A DNA stretch of 33,335 nt, from the NCBI GenBank assembly GCA_002774875.1, contig PCYM01000010.1:72645-105979 (forward strand), written 5' to 3'. The position numbers were made by a program, and so were the translations under genes. Under the pieces are notes generated by a model, which was not told the DNA's origin, searched no databases, and saw only the letters and a program-made list of their open reading frames with translations. Within the stretch, counting starts at the first letter, position 1. Every line of letters begins with the position of its first letter. This DNA is from Candidatus Uhrbacteria bacterium CG10_big_fil_rev_8_21_14_0_10_50_16. GTDB lineage: Bacteria; Patescibacteriota; Patescibacteriia; UBA9934; UBA11717. Shown one piece after another: positions 1-7,463 of the stretch.

Positions 1-16
1 GGCGACGTATTTAGAT

Positions 17-52
17 GTTTCAAAACACCGACGATCGTCGCATATTTGAAAC
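17..52. repeat. 36-nt dispersed palindromic element, copy 1
   Basis: The element has the symmetric build GTTTCAAA, four unpaired bases, the perfect palindrome CGACGATCGTCG, four unpaired bases, TTTGAAAC. A second copy at 14517-14552 differs at only two positions, both in the right-hand four-base spacer and next to it. It lies upstream of the recG promoter and outside any gene. Its length and GTTT/GAAAC ends resemble a CRISPR repeat, but no second repeat or spacer follows, so it is a solitary element. A protein-binding site or a small mobile palindrome is more likely. Confidence 0.85.
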
Positions 53-65
53 ATTGATTAATTCA

Positions 66-96
66 CCTATGTCGGGGGCGATTCAAACGACCATAG
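66..96. other. Stem-loop upstream of recG
   Basis: CCTATG-TCG on the left pairs with CGA-C-CATAGG on the right, giving nine base pairs with one bulged base around a loop of about a dozen bases. It is followed by AATTTTCAT, a weak T tract. It could be the terminator of a gene lying left of the window or part of the 36-nt element's surroundings. Confidence 0.4.
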
Positions 97-174
97 GAAT
101 TTTCATAAATGACAAGAAAAGAGACAAAGAGTCGAATCTAGAAATAGTACGTTCTTAGAGATCTCTTGAGAGTC

Positions 175-183
175 TGCTAAAAT
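175..183 (+). promoter_or_regulatory. Extended -10 promoter of recG (leaderless)
   Basis: TGC-TAAAAT is an extended -10 box ending six bases before the recG ATG at 190. With the usual 6-8 base distance to the start site, transcription would begin at or within a base or two of the start codon. No Shine-Dalgarno sequence precedes the ATG, which fits a leaderless message. Confidence 0.6.
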
Positions 184-189
184 AGGCGC

Positions 190-2244
190 ATGCTCAACGA
201 TCTCGTTACCAATCTCCCCGGGATTGGACCAAAACTCAATAAGGCCTACGCCTATCTTGGAATACAGACCATTCGGGATTTGTTGTTTGCGTTTCCTTTG
301 CGTTATGAGGACTACAGGGAGGTCAAAGGGATTGCAGACGTGGAGCCCGGTGCAGCGACGACCATTAAGGGAACGGTGACGTCGGTCAGGTCTCGTAGGT
401 CTCCGCGGAAAAAGATGGTTCTCACGGAGGCGACGATCGAGGACGGTACGGGTACCATCTTGGCTGTGTGGTTCCATCAGCCCTACATTGCCAAGATGCT
501 CAAAACGGGAGACTATCTCTCGCTTTCCGGGAAGATCGACGATGGATACGGTCTTTCCATTGTTAACCCACAATTTGAAAAATGTTCTCCAATGAGCCAG
601 ACGATGCACACGGGTCGGCTAGTGCCGATTTACTCCACGGCAGGACAAATGGCACAGAAAGGGCGCCGCGGGGTGGTTCAGCAGGCGCTGGCAGCCTCTG
701 GGGAGCTGGAGGAGTGGCTCCCATCGTGGGTGATGAGCCGCTATGATCTCCATGCATTAAAGGACGCAGTCCCTGTTTTGCATTTTCCGGAGGCACAAGA
801 CGCGTGGCAGAAGGCAGTGCGACGAATGAAGATGGGGGAGTTGGTATTACATCAATTAGGACACGTGCAGGCAAAGAAGCTGATTGAGCTATCTGTGGCG
901 CGGGTAATTCCGTTTCAAGAATCTCGGATACAATCATTGGTTGCCTCTTTGCCGTTTGCTCTTACGGGCGCACAGAAAAAAGCCGTGTTTGCGGCATTAA
1001 AGGACTTGGAGTCGGGCAGACCCATGCATCGACTTTTGGAGGGAGACGTGGGGGCCGGCAAGACCGTGGTTGCGGCAGCCGTGATTGATCACGTGGTTGC
1101 CTCTGGCCTACAAACAGCGTACCTGGCGCCTACAGAAATTTTGGCGGTTCAACAGGCGATGAGCCTGTTAGAGACGTTGGGGGATCGTGCTTCGGTGGCG
1201 TTGTTGACGAGTGGATATCAGGAGTTGAATGGGGTGACATCTACACGCAAGCAGGTGCTAGATGCGATTGTAGATGGACGAGTGAATGTGATTGTGGGTA
1301 CGCACGCGCTTTTGTCGGGCGACGTGCAGATACCGGATTTGTCCCTCGTGATTATAGACGAGCAACATCGTTTTGGCGTGGATCAACGCAAAAAACTATT
1401 GTTGCCCGATGCACACGGGAGCACACCGCATCTGTTCTCTATGACAGCCACACCAATACCTCGTACGCTTGCCATGGCTCTGTACGGAGACATGAGTATC
1501 TCTATTCTCGATGAGTTGCCACCCGGGCGCGGAGCGGTGGAGACGGTGTTGTTGCGTCCAGAACAAGATGCGCAAGCGTACTCACTCATTGGAGAGAAAA
1601 TTCGTCAGGGCGAGCAGGCATTTGTGGTCTGTCCATTTATTGAGGAGTCCGAGAGCTCTGATGCGGAGTCGGTTACAAATCTTGTTCAGAAGCTTCGAGA
1701 GGGGATACTCAATGTGTTCACCATTGAGGCGTTGCACGGAAAAATGAAGTCCAAGGAAAAAGAGGAAGTGATGCGTCGATTCCGATCTGGCGAGATTCAC
1801 ATTTTGGTGGCAACGACGGTTATTGAAGTTGGCGTGAATATTCCCAATGCAACAACGATCTTTATTGAGGGTGCCGAGCGGTTTGGTTTGGCGCAGTTAC
1901 ATCAGTTACGCGGTCGTGTGCGGAGATCCAGCGCCACGGCGACGTGTTTTTTGCACCCAACGTCCATGAGCGGCACAACCAAGGAACGTCTGAGGGCAAT
2001 GGTGGATTTTGATAACGGGTTCCAGCTTGCGGAGATCGATTTAAGATTGCGAGGGCCGGGAGACAAATACGGAACACGACAATCGGGATTGCCGGAGTTT
2101 GAATTTGCAAGCTTGGCAGATCATGCCCTGATTGCACAAGCACGTGAGATCGCTGAGCAGATACTAGACGAGGATCCAACGTTGGAGCACTACACGCAAT
2201 TGGCCATAGAATTTGAGCGATTTACCGAGCGTCTACGTGGGTAG
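190..2244 (+). CDS. recG: ATP-dependent DNA helicase RecG
   Basis: RecG is a monomeric superfamily 2 helicase that reverses stalled replication forks and branch-migrates Holliday junctions. The 684-residue protein is of usual length. An N-terminal helical segment (about 1-45) is followed by the OB-fold wedge domain (about 55-150) that splits the fork. The motor has Walker A GDVGAGKT at 285-292 and the RecG-typical DEQH box at 390-393, then TATPIPRTLA and the second RecA-like lobe with QLRGRVRR. The start at 190 is supported by an extended -10 box directly upstream; no ribosome site is visible. The gene stands alone and ends before a hairpin at 2285-2312. Nothing looks truncated. Confidence 0.97.
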   Translation: MLNDLVTNLPGIGPKLNKAYAYLGIQTIRDLLFAFPLRYEDYREVKGIADVEPGAATTIKGTVTSVRSRRSPRKKMVLTEATIEDGTGTILAVWFHQPYIAKMLKTGDYLSLSGKIDDGYGLSIVNPQFEKCSPMSQTMHTGRLVPIYSTAGQMAQKGRRGVVQQALAASGELEEWLPSWVMSRYDLHALKDAVPVLHFPEAQDAWQKAVRRMKMGELVLHQLGHVQAKKLIELSVARVIPFQESRIQSLVASLPFALTGAQKKAVFAALKDLESGRPMHRLLEGDVGAGKTVVAAAVIDHVVASGLQTAYLAPTEILAVQQAMSLLETLGDRASVALLTSGYQELNGVTSTRKQVLDAIVDGRVNVIVGTHALLSGDVQIPDLSLVIIDEQHRFGVDQRKKLLLPDAHGSTPHLFSMTATPIPRTLAMALYGDMSISILDELPPGRGAVETVLLRPEQDAQAYSLIGEKIRQGEQAFVVCPFIEESESSDAESVTNLVQKLREGILNVFTIEALHGKMKSKEKEEVMRRFRSGEIHILVATTVIEVGVNIPNATTIFIEGAERFGLAQLHQLRGRVRRSSATATCFLHPTSMSGTTKERLRAMVDFDNGFQLAEIDLRLRGPGDKYGTRQSGLPEFEFASLADHALIAQAREIAEQILDEDPTLEHYTQLAIEFERFTERLRG

Positions 2245-2284
2245 GGTGACATTACTGTACAAGGGGATCTGTAGAAAATGTTGT

Positions 2285-2312
2285 AAACACTATTGACAAA
2301 ATAGTGTTTTTT
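2285..2312 (+). terminator. recG terminator hairpin
   Basis: AAACACTAT pairs perfectly with ATAGTGTTT around a seven-base loop and runs into a T tract. The stem is AT-rich, so it may be a moderate terminator. The loop carries part of the TTGACA -35 box of the next gene, so the terminator and the promoter of the cassette overlap. Confidence 0.6.
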
Positions 2313-2321
2313 AGGTAAACA
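2293..2321 (+). promoter_or_regulatory. Consensus promoter of the 73-aa cassette gene
   Basis: TTGACA at 2293-2298 is followed by a 17-base spacer and TAAACA at 2316-2321. The same 17-base spacing recurs before every GC-rich accessory gene in the window. Confidence 0.55.
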
Positions 2322-2358
2322 GTGCGAGCTACATTCCGTGGCGATGAGAGGAGAGAAG

Positions 2359-2580
2359 ATGACGCAGCCGATTTACCTGATGGGCCTGCAGAACATGGCC
2401 GAACGTGATGTGCAGGAGGGGGATCAAGGGATCCGTGTGGTGTCCATGGCGCCGCGCGACGGGGTCCCTCGGGGTATCCTGGTCCTCCGTCACGCCGGAA
2501 CGCTCTACCGTGCGATCTTCCATGGTCGGTGTCCGTTACACGTACCCGATCGGCTCCCCGAAGGCCTCAAGCTGATCTGA
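2359..2580 (+). CDS. Small hypothetical protein, GC-rich cassette
   Basis: I do not recognise this 73-residue protein. It has no membrane segment or signal peptide and reads as a small, soluble, basic-acidic mixed polypeptide ending PEGLKLI. I chose the ATG at 2359 because GAGGAGA lies just upstream at proper distance; the earlier GTG at 2338 would place this ribosome site inside the gene. Its third codon positions are far richer in G and C than recG or radA on either side. It has its own promoter (2293-2321) and a strong terminator (2595-2642), so it forms a single-gene unit between convergent housekeeping genes. It may be a horizontally acquired gene; function unknown. Confidence 0.65.
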   Translation: MTQPIYLMGLQNMAERDVQEGDQGIRVVSMAPRDGVPRGILVLRHAGTLYRAIFHGRCPLHVPDRLPEGLKLI

Positions 2581-2594
2581 CGACCCCTGTAAAC

Positions 2595-2642
2595 AACAAG
2601 GACCCCTGCGGCCTTGTCGGTTTGCGGGGTCCTTGTTTTTTA
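2595..2642 (+). terminator. Rho-independent terminator after the 73-aa gene
   Basis: AACAAGGACCCC pairs perfectly with GGGGTCCTTGTT, twelve base pairs, followed by a run of T. On the other strand the same hairpin lies just beyond the end of the thymidylate synthase gene and may help end that operon, although its T tract there is poor. Confidence 0.9.
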
Positions 2643-2648
2643 TAAACC

Positions 2649-4157
2649 TTACGAATGTAAAATGAGAGGATGATCTTGCGTGTAGGGAACGTTGAGCTTT
2701 ATGGCGTGTTCGGCTTTTTGTAACTCATGACCTAGATCAAGTGCATGACCCACCTGGGAGATAAGGCTCATTTGTGCGATTTTGAGAGAGAGCTCGCGCG
2801 CGGTGGAGGATTGGTACTCTCCAAGTACGGCACCGTCAGGTCCTTGATGCTCCGCAATAATCTTTCCGTCTGTAATGCGAATGAGGAATGCCCCACGCGG
2901 ATCGGCCATGGACGCGTCCCAGACTTTTGCAGGTGGTCGCTCTACAATGGCGCAGTCGATGAGTTTCTTTGCATGATCAAAATCACCTTCATAAATATGC
3001 GCACTCACAGATTGAATACAGAGTGCGCCTCGTTCAAATCCGGTCTCCTCGGCAATCTGTTGATGCATGGCAATCAGTCCAAACGCATTCGGAATCGCCG
3101 CTTTAAAAATATCGTGACTGCGGAAGGTGGCAAACAGATTGACCTTGCCCTCCGACTGTAGCGCTTGTACAGACACAAGACACGGTGTGTCGACGGTGGC
3201 AAAGGTATCAATAGGTGGGACAAAGGTGATTCCAACGCCGCGTCTAGAATCAGGACTACGCTTTAAGTTTCCAATAATACAATGAGCAATCTGATCGATC
3301 GGTTCCATTCCGCTCTCGTCGGCCCACGCCCGCAAGCGACTCCCGTACGTATAGGAAACTCCTTCTTTTACGGACGACTCCATGAACACTTTATGGTACT
3401 GCTCAACGGCCTCACGTGTTACACCGATAGTCTCTTTCAATTCATTTGGCCAGTCGTCGGGAACATTGGTAGGGAAGAGGCCAGGCTCGTTCTCGATGAC
3501 CCATTGCATACCGGGTAATTCACGTTGCTCCATACCGTACTGAGTGCCCTTAACCGTTCCGTAGCGCATAATATGGAAGATCACCTGTAACCAAACGTCG
3601 AGGACGGTTTTGCCGCGTAGTGTAAATCCAACATCTTCGCGTGGGAAGGTTTCCACAACGCGGGGAGCGGGAGGGTCAAATGCCACGGGTTCCATGTACG
3701 GCACGCCAGCCTCTATTGGTAGGTGATCCACGGCTTCTCGGAGTTGATATTGGGAGAGATCGAGGAGGGTCACGTTTTGACGGATTGTTTCGATCACTGC
3801 GGGTGTAATCTCAGGTTCAATTTGAAATTCTGTCCCTTTTATCACTCCGTCTTCACTCACACCACTTTTCCAAAGCGCCTGAATCAAATTCGATCCACTT
3901 TTGCCAAACGGAGATTGCGAGAGAGGGCCAAATCCCCAGAGGGCGAGCGTGCGAATGTGCGGATTGAGCGCAAGATTTCGCAACAGGGGATTGACGCCTT
4001 GTCGCGAATAAAGCGTGCCAATGAGTGCGGCTTTATTGAGAAGATCCGGTACAGCCGTTGTAGCAACATCCATTTTATTCCACACGGTACAAAATCCAAC
4101 GCTGGCAGTGAGTGAGCCTTGGAGCACGGGGTATTTGTCCGGTAAAAAAAGTTCCAT
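2649..4157 (-). CDS. Thymidylate synthase with N-terminal MtrA-like domain
   Basis: The protein makes dTMP from dUMP using methylene-tetrahydrofolate or a related folate. The C-terminal half (about 190-502) carries the ThyA fold in its divergent archaeal form: SRR near 304-306, the nucleophile in PCL (Cys326), RSHD at 346-349, PNAFG at 356-360 and HIY at 387-389. The N-terminal 150 residues resemble the MtrA subunit of methanogen methyltransferase (GFCTVWN, then NPHIRTLALWG), but I see no histidine where MtrA binds the corrinoid. At 502 residues it is about twice a bacterial ThyA. It starts one base after the radA stop and ends the minus-strand operon. Family call is firm; the cofactor and the N-terminal role are inferred. 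Confidence 0.85.
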   Translation of the reverse strand: MELFLPDKYPVLQGSLTASVGFCTVWNKMDVATTAVPDLLNKAALIGTLYSRQGVNPLLRNLALNPHIRTLALWGFGPLSQSPFGKSGSNLIQALWKSGVSEDGVIKGTEFQIEPEITPAVIETIRQNVTLLDLSQYQLREAVDHLPIEAGVPYMEPVAFDPPAPRVVETFPREDVGFTLRGKTVLDVWLQVIFHIMRYGTVKGTQYGMEQRELPGMQWVIENEPGLFPTNVPDDWPNELKETIGVTREAVEQYHKVFMESSVKEGVSYTYGSRLRAWADESGMEPIDQIAHCIIGNLKRSPDSRRGVGITFVPPIDTFATVDTPCLVSVQALQSEGKVNLFATFRSHDIFKAAIPNAFGLIAMHQQIAEETGFERGALCIQSVSAHIYEGDFDHAKKLIDCAIVERPPAKVWDASMADPRGAFLIRITDGKIIAEHQGPDGAVLGEYQSSTARELSLKIAQMSLISQVGHALDLGHELQKAEHAIKLNVPYTQDHPLILHS

Positions 4158-4158
4158 A

Positions 4159-5445
4159 TTAAGCAGGAGATTTAATCTGTTTTACAAGGTCTCGCACAGT
4201 TTTGATGCGTGTGTGATCTACGATGTTCTTGATTCCAAGTCGTGTAGCCTCCTTGGTACGCCTGTCTTTTTGATGCGCGGGCCGTACCTCACCTCCCAAT
4301 CCAACCTCACCAAACACAACACTCGACGGCATGCCGATGTCTAATCGTGATCCAATAAGTGCTGCACACACCGCTAAATCGGCGGCAGGCTCCTTGGTTT
4401 GCATGCCTCCCACCACATTAACATAGACGTCCTGTCCTGCAAACGAGACGCCTCCATGCTTCTCCAGAATAGCGAGGAGCATCTGCATTCGGTTGGTGTT
4501 AAATCCAGACGATCGGCGCACCGGAGTGCCGTAGCTAGACGTGTTGACGAGCGCTTGAATCTCCAACAAAAAAACGCGTGATCCCTCTAATGTACATGTA
4601 AGAATGGTTCCAGGTGTACCCGCGCTATCTTGTACAAAAAGCTCAGATGGGTTTTCTACACCTTGGAGTCCCTTGGAGGTCATCTCAAAAACACCTACCT
4701 CATCTGTGGCGCCAAAACGATGTTTGGTGGCACGTAACAGGCGATAGCTATGCTCCGTGTCTCCCTCAAAACTTAGCACGGTGTCTACCATGTGCTCCAA
4801 CATTTTAGGACCCGCAATGGATCCATCTTTGGTAATTTGACCTACGAGGATCACCGGGATGTTGGTCTCCTTGGCAAGTGCGACAAGTTGCGCAGTGGCG
4901 GCGCGCAAATGTGTGGGTGTGCCGGCAGTCGCGTCGTGTTCTTGAGTGGTGATGGTCTGAATGGAGTCCACGATCACAAGGGAAGGCGTGTGCTTTTTGA
5001 TCGCACTCAAAATAGGTTCAACCTGGGTCGATGTGACAATTTTGAGTTCATCTACGTTGAGATGAAGACGATCAAAACGTAATTTAAGTTGAGAAGGGGA
5101 TTCCTCGCCTGCCACATAGAGAACGCCTTTCATAGACCCGGCCAGTTGACTCAACAAGGTTGATTTTCCAATCCCTGGTTCGCCGGCAATAAGGATCGCC
5201 TGACCAGGTACAATGCCGCCCGATAACACACGATCAAGTTCTGAGATCTTGGTAGGCGTGCGCTCTACGGAGGACTCGGTGATTTGATCAAAACCAACAA
5301 CCGCTGCAGGGGCGGCCGCGGTTTTTGAAGATGTGGCCGCAGGGGACGCTCCTCCTTCGTCGGTAATTGACCCCCACTTACCACACTCGGTACAGCGTCC
5401 GGCCCACTTCATAAATTGTGTGTCGCAATGGGTGCAACAAAACAT
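4159..5445 (-). CDS. radA: DNA repair protein RadA
   Basis: RadA is a RecA-like branch-migration ATPase that extends strand exchange in recombinational repair. The 428-residue protein has the N-terminal zinc finger (Cys4, Cys7, Cys18, Cys21), an alanine-rich linker, Walker A GEPGIGKST at 88-96, Walker B LVIVD near 156-160, and a C-terminal Lon-protease-like domain from about 260. The signature KNRFG motif reads KHRFG at 241-245, an Asn to His change in the family-defining motif. It begins one base after the stop of the pilin-like gene and is followed one base later by thymidylate synthase, so translation is probably coupled. No ribosome site precedes it. Confidence 0.96.
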   Translation of the reverse strand: MFCCTHCDTQFMKWAGRCTECGKWGSITDEGGASPAATSSKTAAAPAAVVGFDQITESSVERTPTKISELDRVLSGGIVPGQAILIAGEPGIGKSTLLSQLAGSMKGVLYVAGEESPSQLKLRFDRLHLNVDELKIVTSTQVEPILSAIKKHTPSLVIVDSIQTITTQEHDATAGTPTHLRAATAQLVALAKETNIPVILVGQITKDGSIAGPKMLEHMVDTVLSFEGDTEHSYRLLRATKHRFGATDEVGVFEMTSKGLQGVENPSELFVQDSAGTPGTILTCTLEGSRVFLLEIQALVNTSSYGTPVRRSSGFNTNRMQMLLAILEKHGGVSFAGQDVYVNVVGGMQTKEPAADLAVCAALIGSRLDIGMPSSVVFGEVGLGGEVRPAHQKDRRTKEATRLGIKNIVDHTRIKTVRDLVKQIKSPA

Positions 5446-5446
5446 A

Positions 5447-6817
5447 CTAGTGGGCAGAATTTGCCGCTCTGTTTAATTCTTGCTGACGTGTCCAAAGACA
5501 TGTACCCGTCTTAAGATCAAATCGAAGGCAGGAAACAATTTGCTCCTCGTAGTTAACGGCACAGGCGCTGCTTTCACCTGTAATGGTGTACTCCACTTCG
5601 TCGCCCGTTGGATTATGACAAATACTGTTTGGCTTAAGCATGGCTCCAACGGTCCAGTCACAATTTTTAACGGAGGATTGTTTGCCGTTGTACTCGTAAT
5701 ACCAAGGCTGGAAGTAGGATCTGCAGAATCCAAGGTTCTTCATGGCCCACTCAAGCTTGACCTGACAATCCAGGTCGGTGATGTTACGTTCGTCTTGATC
5801 GTTGCAAATGACGCCAACGCTGTATCCGGTTTCATACGGACAACGACGTTCGGTACTCCCGGCTGCGAGGCCTGCCATGAGGTCTACGAATTGATTCTCA
5901 TCAAGTTTTAGCCTTTTCATTTCCTGCTCTGCATGACTTGTAAACTTAAAGCCGGAGTCATAGTCACCCTCAATATAATTGTAGGAATCGGGTAGGGGGT
6001 TACAGGTGATCTCTCTACAAACACCGTTCTTAGCCAAACAATTGTCATAAAACCGCTTCATGGTTTTCTTGGGGTCAGCAAAAGCGGCAATAACCTGAAT
6101 GTGATTTTTTCCTTGTGTATTTTTTTTGAGTTCAATTGCAGCGTTTTGAATCCACTGCACCATATCCTCGTAAACAAGCGAGCTCCCGGTTCCAAGACGC
6201 GTGTCGATGTTCGGATTTCTGACGGATTCTCCTGTATCCGGATCCACAATAAATTGAATATCTGCCGCATGCACCAGTTCACCTTCTGAATTCTGAATAT
6301 CTGTGTGAACGACGGATGCACCTTCGACCAGCGCTCTATCAAGAGGTGGAACTTTCTTGACGGTGTCGATACTCAGCGAATTCATTGCGGTAATAAATGG
6401 ATTTATAAAGGTAAGAAAGACCGTTGCCGTGAGCAAGAGAAGAAGGCCGATGGAGGCGTTTTTGATGCGGGCCTGTGCGCGAGTAATACCACCTACCGTA
6501 GACCCGATCATCCACTCCACACCGCCAATCATAATAAGAACGATGGTAAAGATGATTCCGGCTCCCAGGCCATATCGGAACACGGCGTTGATGTAGCGGC
6601 CAATGGTGGTTACACAGACGTGATGAGGATCACAGTCGTCTTGAGCAGCGTCACCCGTAATGAGAACACTTCCCTTAAAATCAAATCCCGGAATCGGCAC
6701 CTGAAAAACTGGCTCGTATACAGGCACGGGCTCATCATATTGCGCAAAGACAACGAGCGGACCACTGAGAATGCCGAGGTTAAGCGCGAGAAGGGCAATG
6801 AGAAGAAAACGTTTCAT
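5447..6817 (-). CDS. Secreted two-helix pilin-like (TrbC/VirB2-type) protein with Cys-rich C-terminus
   Basis: A signal peptide (1-25, ending VFAQ) is followed by a short exported stretch and two hydrophobic helices at about 83-104 and 121-141, joined by GGVEWMIGSTVGGITRAQARIKNA-like polar loop typical of TrbC/VirB2-type pilins common in CPR genomes. Unlike a plain pilin of about 120 residues, this one continues with a 300-residue domain that should face the outside and holds twelve cysteines; two more lie before the first helix. The gene directly upstream encodes a DsbA-like thiol oxidoreductase, which would suit folding of these disulfides. No type IV secretion ATPase is encoded in the window. 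It may be a surface or secretion-channel component; exact role unknown. Confidence 0.7.
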   Translation of the reverse strand: MKRFLLIALLALNLGILSGPLVVFAQYDEPVPVYEPVFQVPIPGFDFKGSVLITGDAAQDDCDPHHVCVTTIGRYINAVFRYGLGAGIIFTIVLIMIGGVEWMIGSTVGGITRAQARIKNASIGLLLLLTATVFLTFINPFITAMNSLSIDTVKKVPPLDRALVEGASVVHTDIQNSEGELVHAADIQFIVDPDTGESVRNPNIDTRLGTGSSLVYEDMVQWIQNAAIELKKNTQGKNHIQVIAAFADPKKTMKRFYDNCLAKNGVCREITCNPLPDSYNYIEGDYDSGFKFTSHAEQEMKRLKLDENQFVDLMAGLAAGSTERRCPYETGYSVGVICNDQDERNITDLDCQVKLEWAMKNLGFCRSYFQPWYYEYNGKQSSVKNCDWTVGAMLKPNSICHNPTGDEVEYTITGESSACAVNYEEQIVSCLRFDLKTGTCLWTRQQELNRAANSAH

Positions 6818-6820
6818 AGG

Positions 6821-7462
6821 CTAGAGCGCTTGAATTGCGGCGCGGATGCCGGTAACGGTAAGAGGGCCTGTGTAGAGGGTTCCATTAATGAACAGGGTAG
6901 GCGTAGAGGTAATTCCAAGCGCGATCGCTTCATCTAGCGTGTGTTGCACAATCGGTCGCGTGACGTCGGAAGCCATACAACCTGCAAAGGTGCTGCCATT
7001 GAGGTTTAGCTGTTCTGCAGCAGATTGCAATTGATCTGCGTTGAGTGTTACAAGCGCAGAAAAGAGATAATCATGAAATTCCCAAAAACTCCCCTGGTCT
7101 TGTGCACAGCGTGCGGCCATAGCAAGTGTGAAGGCGTCTGGGTGAGCTTGGACGTTGGGTGCATCTTTCCAGATGAGTCTTCGCTCATTTGGCGCTTCGG
7201 CAATGAGTGTCTCTAGGTCTGCTTCCAATGTTTTACAAAGCGGGCAGGAATAATCGCCGAATTCAACAAGTGTCACGTCGGCATTTTCGTAACCGCGAAT
7301 AGGGTCAAGAAACGTCAAAATAGGTTCTTCCAATGTTTCCGGGACCTCTACAACGGGCGTGACCTTCAGGGCAGAATCTGGCAAGAGCACTAAAACGAAC
7401 ACCGTGAGAATGGTGAGGGCGAGGATACTTGTGACACCGAGAAAGAGGAGTTTGCGTCCCAT
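6821..7462 (-). CDS. Membrane-anchored DsbA-like thiol oxidoreductase
   Basis: The protein should oxidise or isomerise disulfides in exported proteins. It has an N-terminal membrane anchor (about 5-28) and a thioredoxin-fold domain with the active site CPLC at Cys73-Cys76, a helical insertion (about 105-170) as in DsbA/DsbG-type proteins, and the cis-proline loop TSTPTLFING near the C-terminus. At 213 residues it matches the usual size of Thioredoxin_4 family members in CPR. It begins one base after the propeller gene and is followed after three bases by the cysteine-rich pilin-like gene, its probable substrate. No DsbB or VKOR partner is seen here. Confidence 0.9.
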   Translation of the reverse strand: MGRKLLFLGVTSILALTILTVFVLVLLPDSALKVTPVVEVPETLEEPILTFLDPIRGYENADVTLVEFGDYSCPLCKTLEADLETLIAEAPNERRLIWKDAPNVQAHPDAFTLAMAARCAQDQGSFWEFHDYLFSALVTLNADQLQSAAEQLNLNGSTFAGCMASDVTRPIVQHTLDEAIALGITSTPTLFINGTLYTGPLTVTGIRAAIQAL

Positions 7463-7463
7463 A

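Noticed and set aside
17-52. A CRISPR array starting with the 36-nt palindrome
   Set aside because: The next copy is 14.5 kb away and there are no spacers or cas genes in the window.
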